From contig JAPVLO010000955.1 of the NCBI GenBank assembly GCA_027257055.1, positions 124,001 through 188,000 of the forward strand: a DNA stretch of 64,000 nucleotides, written 5' to 3'. Origin of the DNA: Cephalopachus bancanus (taxonomy: Eukaryota; Chordata; Mammalia; Primates; Tarsiidae). The translations under genes and the position numbers were made by a program. The notes below the pieces were generated by a model. The model was not told the DNA's origin and did no database searches. It saw only the letters and a list, made by a program, of their open reading frames with translations. Below, in pieces: positions 25,590-36,539 of this stretch; the first letter of the stretch is position 1, and the number at the start of each line of letters is the position of its first letter.

Positions 25590-26760
25590 CTCATTTATTT
25601 GTTCATGTGAACACTTCCTGAACATCTTCTGAGTGCCTGACACTGTGCAGGAAGCTACAGATAATAGAGATGAGTAAGACAAGATTCCTGCCTTCAAGGA
25701 GCAGGGGAGACAGCTATGTAAATCAATCATTTTAAGTCACTGTGATAAGTAGAACAGAAGGTCCTCAATTTTTGGTGGTTCAACTTACAATTTCACAATG
25801 GTGTGAAAGCAATATGCATTCAGTGGAAACCATACTTTGAGTACCAATACAACCATTCTGTTTTTCACTTTCAGTATAGTATTCAATAAATTATATGAGC
25901 TATCCAACACTATATTATAAAATAAGTTTGTGTTAGATGGTTTTGCCCAACTCTAGGCTAATATAAGTGGTCTGAACACATTTAAAGTAAGCTAGGCTAA
26001 GCTAGGATGTTTGGTAAGTTAGGTGTAGTCAATCATTTTCAACCTAGGATATTTTCAACTCAGAATGGGTTTATCATCCCATTGTAAGTCAAGGAGCATC
26101 AGTATCTACTTGGTGCAGTGACAGCATAAAGGGGGGCAGTGATCAACTGTGTTCTGAAGGCTGAATGAAGGACAGGGAAACATCTCCATGTGGGAGAGGC
26201 TTGAGTTAGGGCTTAGAAAAAAATGAGTTGAAGTTTTACTAGGTGAAATATGGAGGGAATAAATGCACTTCAAGAAAAGAAATCAGCAAGCATAAAGGCC
26301 TAGAGGTGTGAAATAGTGCTGGGTTCAGACACTGTAGTTCAGCCTAGTTAGAGGACACAAAAGGTGACATGTTGAGAGATGAGGCTGCAAAGAATGTTAT
26401 GCTATGCTCTGAAAGCTGAGGAGGAGGTGGGCTTCATCCTATAGGGTTTTAAATAACTGTTTATTTAAATATTGCTTACAATACTTTTGTGACTAATTTC
26501 AGACTTCTGTCTGAAAGTGTAGGCATAAAGACTGGAGTCAGGGAGACCAGTTAGAAGACTATTGCAACAATCTAAGTGAGAGATGATGAGGGCTTCAACT
26601 AAGACAGTAGTGGTAGAATTAAGAAATGGGGAGGAGGAGGTAGATGTGAGAAGAGATGTTAAAAAGGTGGAATCAACAGGATTCCTTACATGGGAAATTA
26701 GGGAGAAGGAGGGGTCCAGGATGACTGTTAGGCTTCTGGCTTGGGTAGCTGGATGAACAG
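25590..26760 (-). repeat. L2 LINE, antisense, interrupted
   Basis: Antisense L2 3' end (CTGAGTGCCTGACACTGTGC, CCTTCAAGGAGCAGGGGAG) followed after a DNA transposon (25755-26100) by more antisense L2 (AGGCCTAGAGGTGTGAAA, GAGACCAGTTAGAAGACTAT). The copy continues beyond the Alu at 26.8 kb to about 27960 with further interruptions. Confidence 0.6.
25755..26100 (+). mobile_element. DNA transposon fragment, Tigger/TcMar-type
   Basis: A unit bounded by GGTCCTCAATTTTTGG and GTAAGTCAAGGAGCATC (roughly inverted ends) with internal TTTTGCCCAACTCTAGGCTAA and GCTAGGCTAAGCTAGG. It is inserted into the L2 copy. I recognise the sequence as a common mammalian DNA transposon but cannot name the exact family. 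Confidence 0.45.
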
Positions 26761-26823
26761 TAGTTTCATTTATTAAGAAAGGAAAAACAGAAGTAGATTT
26801 GAAAGCAAAGAAGATGAATTCAG

Positions 26824-27110
26824 AGCCAGGCTCGGTGGCTCAGCCTGTAATCCCGCGCCTTTGGGAGGCTGAGGTGAGTGGATTGCCTGACCCCGCGGGT
26901 TCAAGACCCGCCTGGGCAGAGAGACCTCATCACTACGATAAATCAAAAAATCAGCCGGGCGTGGTAGCGCATGCCTGTAATTCTGGCTACTTGGAAGGCT
27001 GAGGCGGAAGGATCACTGGAGCCCAGCAGGCGAGGCTGCGGTGGCCAGGAGCGGCCACTACACTCCAGTCTGGGCGACTGAGTGAGACTCTAACTCAAAA
27101 AAAAAAAAAA
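26824..27110 (+). mobile_element. Alu SINE, full length, lineage-specific subfamily
   Basis: Full-length dimeric Alu with A-tail (27097-27113) and a perfect 17-bp target duplication AAAGAAGATGAATTCAG at 26807-26823 and 27111-27127. It shares the unusual CCCGCGCCTTTGG and ACCCCGCGGGTTC blocks and right-arm variants with the copy at 21.7 kb, so both come from the same recently active subfamily. It splits the antisense L2 copy. Confidence 0.9.
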
Positions 27111-27127
27111 AAAGAAGATGAATTCAG

Positions 27128-27960
27128 TTTTTGATCATGTTGACTTTGAGGTATATGTGGGTCAGCTAGGTGGAAATGACAGTGAGGCAGTTAGACACAA
27201 CAGTCTGAGCTCAGAAGGAGGGTCAGGGGAAAGGTCTGGGAGTTATCAGGGGTTAAGGGGTTGGCCATTAGAAACATAATAGTACTACACGTTCCCACAC
27301 TCTCTGAAGTTAGGCATGACTACATGACTTACTTTGGCAAGTGAATGTGAGTTGAAGTGACACGGATCACTTCTAGGGAGAAATCTTTAGAGATAATGGA
27401 GGATTTGCCACATTCTCTTCCCTCCGATGCTGACTATGGAAGCAGTGTTGAGATGGAACCTCTACTACCCTTGGTATTTTGGTGACTATCATGAGCAGCT
27501 TTTCTCTGCTAATCTTTTTTTGCATCATGAGTAAGAAATAACGGTTTATTGAGTTAAACTTCAGCTATGTGAGGATGTCTGTTATGAGAGCATAACCTAG
27601 CTCACCCTGACCAATACAGCAATAGTGGAAGCTTAGAAAGTAGACAGCATTACCTAGGGAGAGTGGATAGAGAGAGAAAGGGATCAACAATGGATCCCTA
27701 GAAAACACTAACATTTAAGAGGCAGGTGGAGGAAGGAAATCAGATGAAGGTGGAGGGGAAACAGAAGACAGTGACACTCTGCAAATTAAGGGAGGAAAGA
27801 ATTTCAAAGAATAGGGAATGAATAAGAATTTAGATGAAAGCACACTGGTTTGGGGAATTAGGAGGCAGTCTCATTATGGTGAGAGCCGTTTCAGTGAAGC
27901 AATGGGGACAGAAACCAGACTGTAATACATTGAAAAGAGAATGTGAGGGAAGAAAATTGG
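27128..27960 (-). repeat. L2 LINE continuation, antisense, with LTR-like insert
   Basis: L2 antisense resumes after the Alu (27128-27270) and again at about 27615-27960. Between them, about 27270-27610 looks like an old LTR of MaLR/ERVL type, with GAGTAAGAAATAACGG and GCATAACCTAGCTCACCCTGAC near its 3' end, ending at CAATACAGC. The family name is uncertain. Confidence 0.4.
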
Positions 27961-28535
27961 AGATAGCTAAGAGTAGACTACTCTTTCAAGAAGCCAAACA
28001 TAACCAGTTATTTTCAACTACTTCAAGAGATGTGGTTTCCAGTCCTCTCTTCTATTCTGATTGTTAACATTCAGATAAGTCCCTGTTTTTTGGCATCCTT
28101 TGAGACTGAACACAATCCCCAGATAGGTTTATCAACACAAAGTGAAATAGAGGCATCCGTTCTTCTGTCCTAAAAACTGTTTATGTTAATGCAGCCTAAC
28201 ATCACATTTGCTGTCTGGGGGACTGTATCATATTCTGGCAACTTATCGGAGAAGAAGAAGAGACCTGCCTGGAGTGTGGGACCAAAGAGACAGCCTACAT
28301 CAAAGTCCTAAGACAGAGCCCAAGCCTTTTGGTGGGATATACGTAAAAATTAAACACCCATGAGACTTCAGATTCTCTGAGGACAGGGATTGTATATTAT
28401 TCATCTGTGCATTGCACTCAGGGTCTCACATGGAACTGAGTATACAAGCAGAGGAGTTATACATATGGAGGTACTTGCCAAGTACTTGAAAACCAAACCT
28501 CTAGCAACTAACCCAGATTGGAGAAAGGTAGAGAG
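27960..28535. other. Unassigned intron sequence
   Basis: No gene and no repeat that I can name. Confidence 0.3.
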
Positions 28536-28553
28536 CTCTAAGAAAAAAAGTGA

Positions 28554-28620
28554 GGCAACCCCTTCGGGTCCCCTTCCACTGTAGGAGCTTTCCTGTCCTC
28601 TTAATAAATCCTGCTTTCAA
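28554..28620 (+). mobile_element. Retroposed 67-bp R region of a class I endogenous retrovirus LTR
   Basis: A 67-bp insert lies between two perfect 14-bp direct repeats, AAGAAAAAAAGTGA (28540-28553 and 28621-28634). It starts GGCAACCCCTTCGGGTCCCC and contains AATAAATC 19-12 bases before its end. This layout and sequence resemble the R region of gammaretrovirus-like (HERV-H/W-type) LTRs. No U3 or U5 is present, and no viral coding sequence. The duplication and an A-rich end indicate L1-machinery insertion of a short polyadenylated RNA rather than LTR integration. Confidence 0.65.
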
Positions 28621-28984
28621 AAGAAAAAAAGTGAAAATAATGGATTATGAATGTGTTTACACAGGATTTTTGTAGCTCTAATGAAGAAATTGGAAATGCA
28701 TTAGCAAATGTTATAGAAAACTAAGTAAACAGAAAAAAAGAGGCAGTTATTAACTCCAGAAAAACAAGATGGTTAAGGAAGGAAATATAATCGCAATATT
28801 ATATATGACTCAGCTGTGAACAATATTTATAATCCCAATAAAGTAAACATGAAATATTGTTAAAACCTGAAATTGTGATTTGCCATTAATGGGAGTGTTA
28901 GTGGAAGGGAATTATGTGTACATGTATGGTGCTGCTGGTAGTAAAAGAGCCAAATCCTCTAAGTAAATTTAAAAATTCAATAGA

Positions 28985-29105
28985 TATATAAACAGAAAAA
29001 TCAAGAAATAGCATATTGACATGCCATTTAGAAATGTTGAAGTAAATATAAAAAAACAGCTAAGAGAGTTGGAAGTATTTAACTTTGAAGAGTGAGGCTC
29101 AAAGG
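28985..29105 (+). repeat. Diverged direct repeat, copy A
   Basis: About 120 bp (TATAAACAGAAAAATCAAGA through GAAGAGTGAGGCTC) that recurs at 29297-29417. Probably part of an old L1M 3' region; 28640-29600 as a whole looks like degraded L1 3'UTR. Confidence 0.6.
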
Positions 29106-29296
29106 TGGAGCAGAGGGCTACTGTTTTAATAAGCACTGAGATCTATATATATCATTTAAAAGACTATATAGATACATATATAATTTGAAAGATGTACAAG
29201 TTACAAGGACACATATATGAGATATATATACCACAGGTGTATATATTGATATGTGTGAATATATATCTATATGTGTGTGTATGTATACAGAGAGAG

Positions 29297-29417
29297 ATAT
29301 TTAAAACAGAAAAATGGAGAAATAGCAATATTAACATACCATTTATAAATGTGAAGGTAAATATTAGAAAAAACAGGCAAGAGAGTCTCAAGTGTTTAAC
29401 TCTGAAGAGTGAGGGTC
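29297..29417 (+). repeat. Diverged direct repeat, copy B
   Basis: Second copy of the 28985 unit, 312 bp downstream (AAACAGAAAAATGGAGAAAT through GAAGAGTGAGGGTC). Between and after the copies are TA- and TG-rich low-complexity runs (29150-29295, 29425-29480). Confidence 0.6.
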
Positions 29418-29599
29418 AGATAGGGGTGTGTGTGTGTGTATGCATACACATATACATGCATACATATGTGTATATTTGTGGCTTGTACATGCCTTTAAAA
29501 TTATAAACACATAGTATTTTAAAAAATGAGTTTCAAGTAAAAACATAAACTGATTAGCAGCATGAACCTCAAAACAACAAAACAAAATACCCAAGACTT

Positions 29600-30365
29600 G
29601 ATCTGACCAACTTTGCCAGACTCAACCCACACTGCTCTGCTCCAGAGCCCCAGGCCCTGTACTGCTCTGCCTTGCATCATCTACTCTATCACCACTACCT
29701 GGACCATAGTCTTGGGCCAGGTAAGCTTCACAGGCCAAGAGAGCTAATGAGTAGATCCCATAGCCAGAGAGAACTAAGATGAGAAGAGGGGAGCTTTGGG
29801 AGCTTTTGAGCAAAATGGCTGAGCAGGTCACCACAGGAATGGTGCCAGTATGACAATGACAACTATAGCTCCCTTTGAGCTGCACACACTTCCTCTTCCC
29901 AGGTACACTTGTTTGCCACACACAGTTAGACCTGGGTAGAGACCCAGGGAACAATCTCCAACCTTCTGCAGGGATCACCATGAAGCCAGCTCCCTGCCCC
30001 TGCCTTACCTCCTTCTCCAAATGCTGTGCCTTGCTAGGTAGACAAAAGACTGAGGAGAACAGAGATTTGATCAAAGATGACTGTCAACTGTGCTTAGTCT
30101 TTGGTAATAAGGTAAATCAAGGACTTTGGAATCCTTCCACCTTCCTCTCTGCCTCTTTCCTCCTCCATCTTAGCATCTCTTTGTGCCCTCACTCACTAGA
30201 ATCTCTCCAATTGCCTTCTGGTTCCTCATCCTTCATCCCCACCCCACCAACTTCACTTCCTGCTCCCAAATTACCTTCCCCTACTCCTAAGTAGCCCACC
30301 CCAGTGCCATCAATCTCAATTGGGTATTAAGCAGTCATTTGGATTAAAACATCTAATTAAAGTGA
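29600..30365. other. Unassigned intron sequence
   Basis: No gene. Open frames of 150 (minus) and 139 (plus) codons overlap at 29622-30294, with neither showing a domain; both are treated as chance. Confidence 0.35.
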
Positions 30366-30369
30366 CAAT

Positions 30370-30548
30370 AATAATAGCTACCATTTATTAAGTGCTTACT
30401 ATATGCTGGGCTCTGTTCTAATCACCTGATCCTGACATTTATTAACTCATTGAATCTTCACAGTTATCCCCTGAGGTAGAGACAGATCTTTACAGATGAG
30501 GACAGGGAAGACTAAAGAGTTTAACTAACTTGCTCATGGCCCACAGCC
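30370..30548 (-). repeat. MIR SINE, antisense
   Basis: GTGCTTACTATATGCTGGGC, TTACAGATGAGGACAGGG and CTTGCTCATGGCCCACAG in antisense MIR order. It is followed directly by an (AAT)n run and a second antisense MIR. Confidence 0.7.
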
Positions 30549-30575
30549 AATAATAATAATAATAATAATAATAAT
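30549..30575. repeat. (AAT)n microsatellite
   Basis: Nine AAT units, uninterrupted, between two MIR copies. Confidence 0.9.
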
Positions 30576-30830
30576 GGGGCCTAGCATTTCTTGAGCACCT
30601 TCCATCTCACAGGCACTGTGCACTTATGAGATTAGCATGCTTTATATCATTTAAGCCTCATAATTACCCTATTTCTTAGTTCCAAAGGTGAGAAAAGTGA
30701 GGTTCCAATAGAGACTGAAGAATGTATTCAAGGTCTCAACAACTATTCGACAGAGAAGACAGATCTCAAACTGGAATTTGAAGCCAGGTTTACCTGGACT
30801 TCAGTGCCTAAACTCTTACACACCATACTG
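30576..30830 (-). repeat. MIR SINE, antisense
   Basis: TTGAGCACCTTCCATCTCAC, GGCACTGTGCACTTATGAG and AAGCCAGGTTTACCTGG in antisense MIR order. Confidence 0.6.
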
Positions 30831-31111
30831 CGGTTGTGATGGAGGTCTCTTCAATTCAATACCATCATTGAAGCTATTGACTCAAACAAATCTCTTTTTG
30901 ATGGAATTTCAGGTCAAGTTGGGGTGAGATTTCTGGGTCTAAATGTGGGGGGTATAATTTTCTAAAATCAGTCTACTCAATCTACTCCCCATATAAGTAA
31001 AGTTTTCTTTGTAAAATAATTTTGGGTGGGGAGGGCATTTGGATACTAGGGCCTATAAATGATCATTTCCTTTCCCCTGTCAAACCCTATCAAAGCACTC
31101 CTTTCCCTCTT

Positions 31112-31115
<4 letters not shown>

Positions 31116-31142
<27 letters not shown>

Positions 31143-31162
31143 ACACACACACACACACACAC
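31116..31162. repeat. (CA)n microsatellite
   Basis: About 23 CA units with one break (CAAC at about 31141-31144). Likely polymorphic. Confidence 0.95.
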
Positions 31163-31499
31163 TGGGAGATGGAGGTATTGAAAAGAGGCAAGCATTGCTT
31201 TGCTTCTTCCACACCCACCAGCTTCCAACCCAGAGCCTAAAGCTACTATTCCTGCTCCAATCTTTGGCAATTGGTAAAGGGAGGGCAGCTGTCTCCAGAA
31301 GAAAGGTTTTCTTGCCTTAGGACATGAGCTCTCTTGTTCCACGTCCTATCTTCTGGAGACTTCTGGAATAGCCTTTCCCTGAAGACCCCAATGCCAGAAC
31401 CCATTCCTTGAGAAAAGTGTTGGGGCAGCTATGCCCTCCACATAATTTCTCCTTCTCCCCAGCTTATTCCATAAATGCTCTTCATCAAGAAGCCTCTGC

Positions 31500-32150
31500 T
31501 CCAGTCAAATGGCGAGTTAGTTAGAACTGGGTTCAGATTCTGGTTCTCCCACTAACTGGCTGTGTGAACTTGGGCAAGTCACCTGTAAGGAGGCAGGGCC
31601 TCGGTCACTAATTTTCTAGTGACTGTAAGAAAGGCACTTTCCCTCTCTGGGCTTCAATTTGGATCCAAGAAGATATCCCTAGGGAGCAAGCATGTACAGT
31701 GGGAAGGCAGGGTCCAACATCTTTAAACTCAAACAGTCCTGCAGTTCATACCCCAGGTCTGCTCTTATCAGTTATAAAATCTCAGGCAAGTTACTTGACT
31801 TTCCTGATCCACACTTTCCTAGTCTGCAAAATGGAGATAATAAAAGAACCTATCCTTACTTTTCTGTAAATGATGTTTGTAAAGCAAGTAACACAAAGCT
31901 TTACCGATAGCATAATTATACTAGCACAGATTGGGTGGTATCATTGTCTGCTGCCATTCAAATCCCTGGATTTGACCTGGATTCAAATCCCATTTCCAAC
32001 TCTTACTACCTTGAGCTAGTCATTTAACCTTTCTGAGCCTGTCTTCTCTGTAAAATGGGGATAACATATATATATATATGCACATCACAAGGTAGGTGTA
32101 AGGATTAAATAAGGTAAAGGACATAAAGTGCCTAGCATAGTTCCCTTCCT
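31500..32150 (+). repeat. Three MIR copies in the same orientation
   Basis: MIR cores at about 31510-31670 (TGTGAACTTGGGCAAGTCA), 31690-31900 (AGGCAAGTTACTTGACTT) and 31960-32150 (TCTGTAAAATGGGGATAACA). All read in the plus direction, antisense to NALF2. They are separate old insertions rather than a tandem duplication, because each shows a different portion and divergence. Confidence 0.65.
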
Positions 32151-32189
32151 TTCCAACCCCTCTTTTCAGTTCTAAGATGCAAATAACAA

Positions 32190-33130
32190 AATAAAAAAAA
32201 AATCTGCCACAAATGTGATTGGACAAAAGGTTAATATCATTAATACAAATAAAAGAGTACATAAAAATAAATTAGAAAAACACAAAACATGAAAAGACAA
32301 TTCACAAAACAGGCAACACAAACGACCTATAAACAAGAAAAAACAAATGTCTGACCTAAGGAATGCAAATAAAAAGTCAATGCTGTACCATTTTTTAACT
32401 ACCAGATTAGTAAAGCTTTAAAGATGTGATAGCCAATATTGGAAAAGAGTACTAAATTAGTCTCACACTTTTGACAAGTGTATGAACTAGAATAATCTAG
32501 TAACTTGAAAGGAAGATGGTAATGTATGTAAAGAGCTTTAAAAAAAGTTAATACTCTGATTCTGTAAGCCTAGTTACAAAACTTCATCCTGAAGAATTAA
32601 TGTCTATGCTCCCATTTGTATGCAAAACAAAGGAACAAAAAGTCATTTTGTGTGTAAATGTTTATGTAAGCCTAGAAAGAGTGGTGAAAAAACATACTCC
32701 AAATTGTTAACATCAGTGACCTCAGTGCAGTGGGACTGAGAGGGAAAGGAATAGCAGGGTTATTAATGTTTTCTTTATAAACCCCTGTATTGTTAGATTT
32801 GGTACAACAAGCGTGTATTATTTTGTGATTTTAAAAACTCAGTAGAGAAATAAGAAAAAAATGACAGAGATAACATTTATTAGTAAAAAAAGAACTGTAG
32901 CTCTGACACAGATTTATGAACAAAGATATTCATAACAGTAAAAAATTGGAAGTAATAATATCAATAAGGAACTAGTTAAATAAATTACATTACATTTATG
33001 TGATGGAATATTGTACACTCATCAAAATGTTTATGAATATTTAATTACATGGGAAGATACTCAATGTAACAATGAGTTAAAAAGAGCAGGATAGAACACC
33101 GTATGATTTCAACTATATAAAAATACGTAT
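32190..33130 (+). repeat. L1M LINE 3' portion, sense
   Basis: Degraded L1 ORF2 end and 3'UTR. The phrases AAGACAATTCACAAAACAGG and GTGATGGAATATTGTACACTC are the usual old-L1 landmarks. Riddled with stops. Confidence 0.6.
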
Positions 33131-33810
33131 AGTCACATCCAATAGGATGGCTATTATCAAAAACATCCCAGAAAATAACAAGTGTTGGCAAGGATGTAGA
33201 GAAATTGGAACTCCTGTGCATTGCTTGTATGTATGTAAAATGGTACAGAATATATCATGTAAAATGTAATATAATGTAAAATGGTACAGCCACTGTGGAA
33301 AACAAGGCAGTTCCTCAAAAAGTTAAACATGGAATTACCATTTGGTCTAGAAATTTCACTCCTAGGTATAAACCCAAAAGAACTGAAAGCAGGGGCTCAA
33401 ACAAATACTTGTACACCAATTTCATAGCAGCATTATTCACAATAGCCAAAAGGTGGAAACAGCCCAAAAGTCCAACAACAAATGAATGGATAAACAAAAT
33501 GTGGCATAGATATACAATGGAATATTACTCAACCATACAAAGGAATGAAGTACTGAAGTACACTAAAACACAGATGAACCTTCAACACATCATGCTAAGT
33601 GAAATAAGCCAGACACGAAAGGACAAATAGTGTATGTCTCCATTAGTATGAGGTACTTAGTCAAGTTCACAGAGACAGAAAGTAGAACAGTGGTTATCAG
33701 GGGCTGGAGAGAAGGAGGAATGGGGAGTCACTCTTTAATTGGTGTAGCATTTCTGTTTGAGAGAAGATGAAAACTCAAAGATCTTTTTTAAATAACTGGG
33801 AAAAAGGCTA
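33131..33810 (+). repeat. L1M LINE 3' end, sense
   Basis: A second L1 3' fragment. A 111-codon open frame at 33295-33630 contains NFIAALFTIAKRWKQPKSPT and MEYYSTIQRNEVLKY, the C-terminal end of L1 ORF2p; the reverse transcriptase and endonuclease are absent, so it is not functional. The 3'UTR follows to about 33810 with GGTTATCAGGGGCTGGAGAG. Confidence 0.75.
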
Positions 33811-33952
33811 TTATTAAAACATTCTGAGTCAATAATAATCCTGAAGGATTAACTTGGTTGGAAGTTTTAATGAATTCACCTTTCACAGATCAGCCAGGTA
33901 GCCATGCTATCTGCTTAAAACCAAATAAGACAGGGAACACTGGTAACCCCTG

Positions 33953-33974
33953 CCACCACCACCACCACCACCAC
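33953..33974. repeat. (CCA)n microsatellite
   Basis: Seven CCA units in the NALF2 intron. Confidence 0.9.
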
Positions 33975-34679
33975 ATATCCCTTTCCTGGCAGAACTTGGT
34001 GGGTTGGCACTTCCTTCAATCCCCAGGAGAAGACTAGGTGTCCAAGGTCAGGGTCTCACCAAAACCCTAGCATGGAACTGGGTGTCCAAAGCCGAGGCCA
34101 GGCCTCAGCAAGTCCTGGGGTGACAAAGTCACACAGCATTTGTTTCCCTTCCAGTTCTATCAGCATGTGCTAGGATGTGGAGAAACTGTACACGCTGAAT
34201 GAAGTGTGGAGTATGTGGAGGTCAGGAAGCTCAGGCCTGTATTAGGCCTGCCTGAGGTAACTTCTCCACTTCTGCCCTGGTTGATCCCTCCAGCAGTTTG
34301 AGGCTGAGAACAGAGAATACCTTCTGTCCAGGCAAAAGGATCCCAGGTCTTCCACATCCTTTGCATAGCCTGAATAAAAAGGAGGAAGAAAACACCTCCC
34401 TTCATCATGCCCATCCTCTTGTCCTTATCCCAGGAGTGATTATCAATCAATGGGTCTCTAGGATAAGAGACTGGGATACTGAACAAAAAAAGATGTTGGT
34501 GGATCCTTACTTTGGATATGGGTCACTCCAAAGGTCCCCTAAGCTGCCAATAGGCTCTGCTGGGCCTCCCCTCCATCAACTCAGATTCCCACCCTCACCT
34601 CTCAGTAGCCAGCTGGGCACTGCATCTGACAGCTGGAAGAGATTATTAGCATTTTCTTTATACATCTGTGCACTGGGGA

Positions 34680-34850
34680 AAAAAACCAGACAGACCTGGG
34701 CCCAGCCCTCCCACTTTTTAGCTATGTGGCCCCTTACTGAGCCTCAGTTGTTTCATTTGTAAAATGGGGGTCATGATAGTGCCTGCTTGCTAGGATGACT
34801 GTCAGAATTAAATGAGTTCATGAGCATATATAAAGCTCCTGGCATCTCCT
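34680..34850 (+). repeat. MIR SINE
   Basis: CTATGTGGCCCCTTACTGAG, TTGTAAAATGGGGGTCATG and AATTAAATGAGTTCATGAG in MIR order. Confidence 0.65.
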
Positions 34851-34854
34851 AAGC

Positions 34855-35800
34855 CTCAAAAACTTTGCAATTTTCTTCTTTCTTTTCCCCTTTCTTAGTC
34901 CTTTCTTCTTGGGAGCCAGTTGGCCTCATCTTGTGGCCCAGAGACTTGTGGCTCAGGTTCCAGCTCCTTTCTCCAGAATGCATTTGAGCAGGAGCTTTGG
35001 CCCTGGCAGTCCCTGTCACTCCATTACTAACTCCTTCCCTCCCAGGGCCTGCTGTAGCCTGCCTAGTGTCCTTGTTCTCCCCTCTAAGCATCTACCTGGC
35101 TTTTCTGAACCTCCTCTTAAGCCCAGGTAGAAAAGGCTGGTCCAACAACCCTGGCCTCTTGCACACACTCTGGTCTGTATGCCTGTAACCACAGGAATAC
35201 AAACATACCCCTTCCCTAGAGACATACCAGGCCAGCACTAGAGAATGATGCTTCTGGGACCCAGATTTGTCCAGAATCCCAGAAGACGAGGCCACCCTTA
35301 GCTTTCAGCTAACATTGGCAGCTGGAATCCACAAGTGGCTGAGAAGTGAGCAGGGAAGGGCAGGTTTGATGCCGAATCTGCATAAGCACACAACAGGTAA
35401 ACAGCCTCAGAGGGTGGAAGCACAAAAGAACTGCCCTGAGGGAGAAGTTTTCTAGGGCAAACTTCAACCCCTGAGTCTGAGGTATCAGCCTACAACTCTA
35501 CCCACATGCAGAAGAGCAGGTGTACCCTTTCCCCAAGGTACTGACGTCTGTGGAGGGGACCACCAGGCACCCACATGGCTTAGAAGCATCCTCTTATGCT
35601 TGTGATGTGTTCAGAGATCCTTGACCCTCCTTTGATCTCAGTTCCACTGTCTTCCCTCTCCTCATCCCCAGCTCCACTGTGTTCAGCAGACTCTTCCAGC
35701 TAGACCATGATATTGGGTGGGAGGTTGCTGGGCTCCCTTCCTCCACCTAACTTCCCCCACCCCCACCTTCAGGAGATATCAGTGTATCCTTCCTGGAGGT
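34855..35800. other. Repeat-poor intron sequence
   Basis: No gene or assigned repeat; only short chance open frames. Confidence 0.4.
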
Positions 35801-35804
35801 TACC

Positions 35805-35818
35805 GTTGCTATGGTGAC
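35805..35818. promoter_or_regulatory. RFX X-box-like motif
   Basis: GTTGCTATGGTGAC, preceded by GGTTACC, so two GTTRC-type half-sites lie close together. This is the closest of the three intron-1 motifs to exon 1, about 5.4 kb from it. Confidence 0.5.
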
Positions 35819-35959
35819 TATAGTAGTCAGGCACCAGCCTGTAGGAAGGATGGGAAGTAGCCATGAAGAAGACTTGGGAATGTGTGTCAGTGTGATATGA
35901 GTCTGTGTGTGTCTCTGTGTGCATGCATGCACACAGGTACATTTCTACCTTGAGTGGGT

Positions 35960-36330
35960 TGGGGATATGAGAGGAAGGAAAAAGAAAGCAGAGAGGGAGA
36001 AGGGGAAGGAGAGAAAAAGGGGGTAGGAGAAGAGAGGACCAGAAGATGAAAGGGGGCAGAAGGGATGGGGAGAAGGGAAGTGAAGTGTGAGTGGGATGTA
36101 AGGGATGTGAGGGGTAAGGGGGCATGGAGGTCTGAAGATGGTGTGGAATCTGGGGTAAAGGTTTGGGAGGGGTGTGAGGTGGGAGATGGGAGTTGGGGGA
36201 GTGGAATGGGAGGTGTCAACTGTTAGAGAAGAACAGAGTGGGGAGTGAAGGGTCAGGGTGGCAGAGGGTAGAGGTAACTGTTGGGAGGAGCAGGGGTTGG
36301 AAGAGTGCAGATATAGGGATAGGGTTAGAG
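35960..36330. repeat. Purine-rich low-complexity tract
   Basis: G/A-rich plus strand with degenerate GAAGGGGAAGGAGAG and GGGATGTAAGGGATGTG units. It gives pyrimidine-rich 110-118-codon minus-strand open frames that are not genes. Confidence 0.7.
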
Positions 36331-36539
36331 AGTGAGGTGTGGGTGTGGTATGAGAAGAGTCTCTGGTGATAAGTAGACGTTTCTCATCATTGTAAGGTAA
36401 TTGGTTGTAGGGTCATTGGTATGTGGATGGGGGTGTTGGGTGTGGGCTAAATATGGAAGGAACTTAGGAGTGGGGGTGAGGACAGATCAGGATGGGGATG
36501 AGAAGTCTGGAAAGGTGTGGGCAGCATGAAGCCACTTTT

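Noticed and set aside
33295..33630. 111-codon L1 ORF2-like frame as a gene
   Set aside because: It is only the C-terminal end of ORF2p in a truncated L1, without endonuclease or reverse transcriptase.
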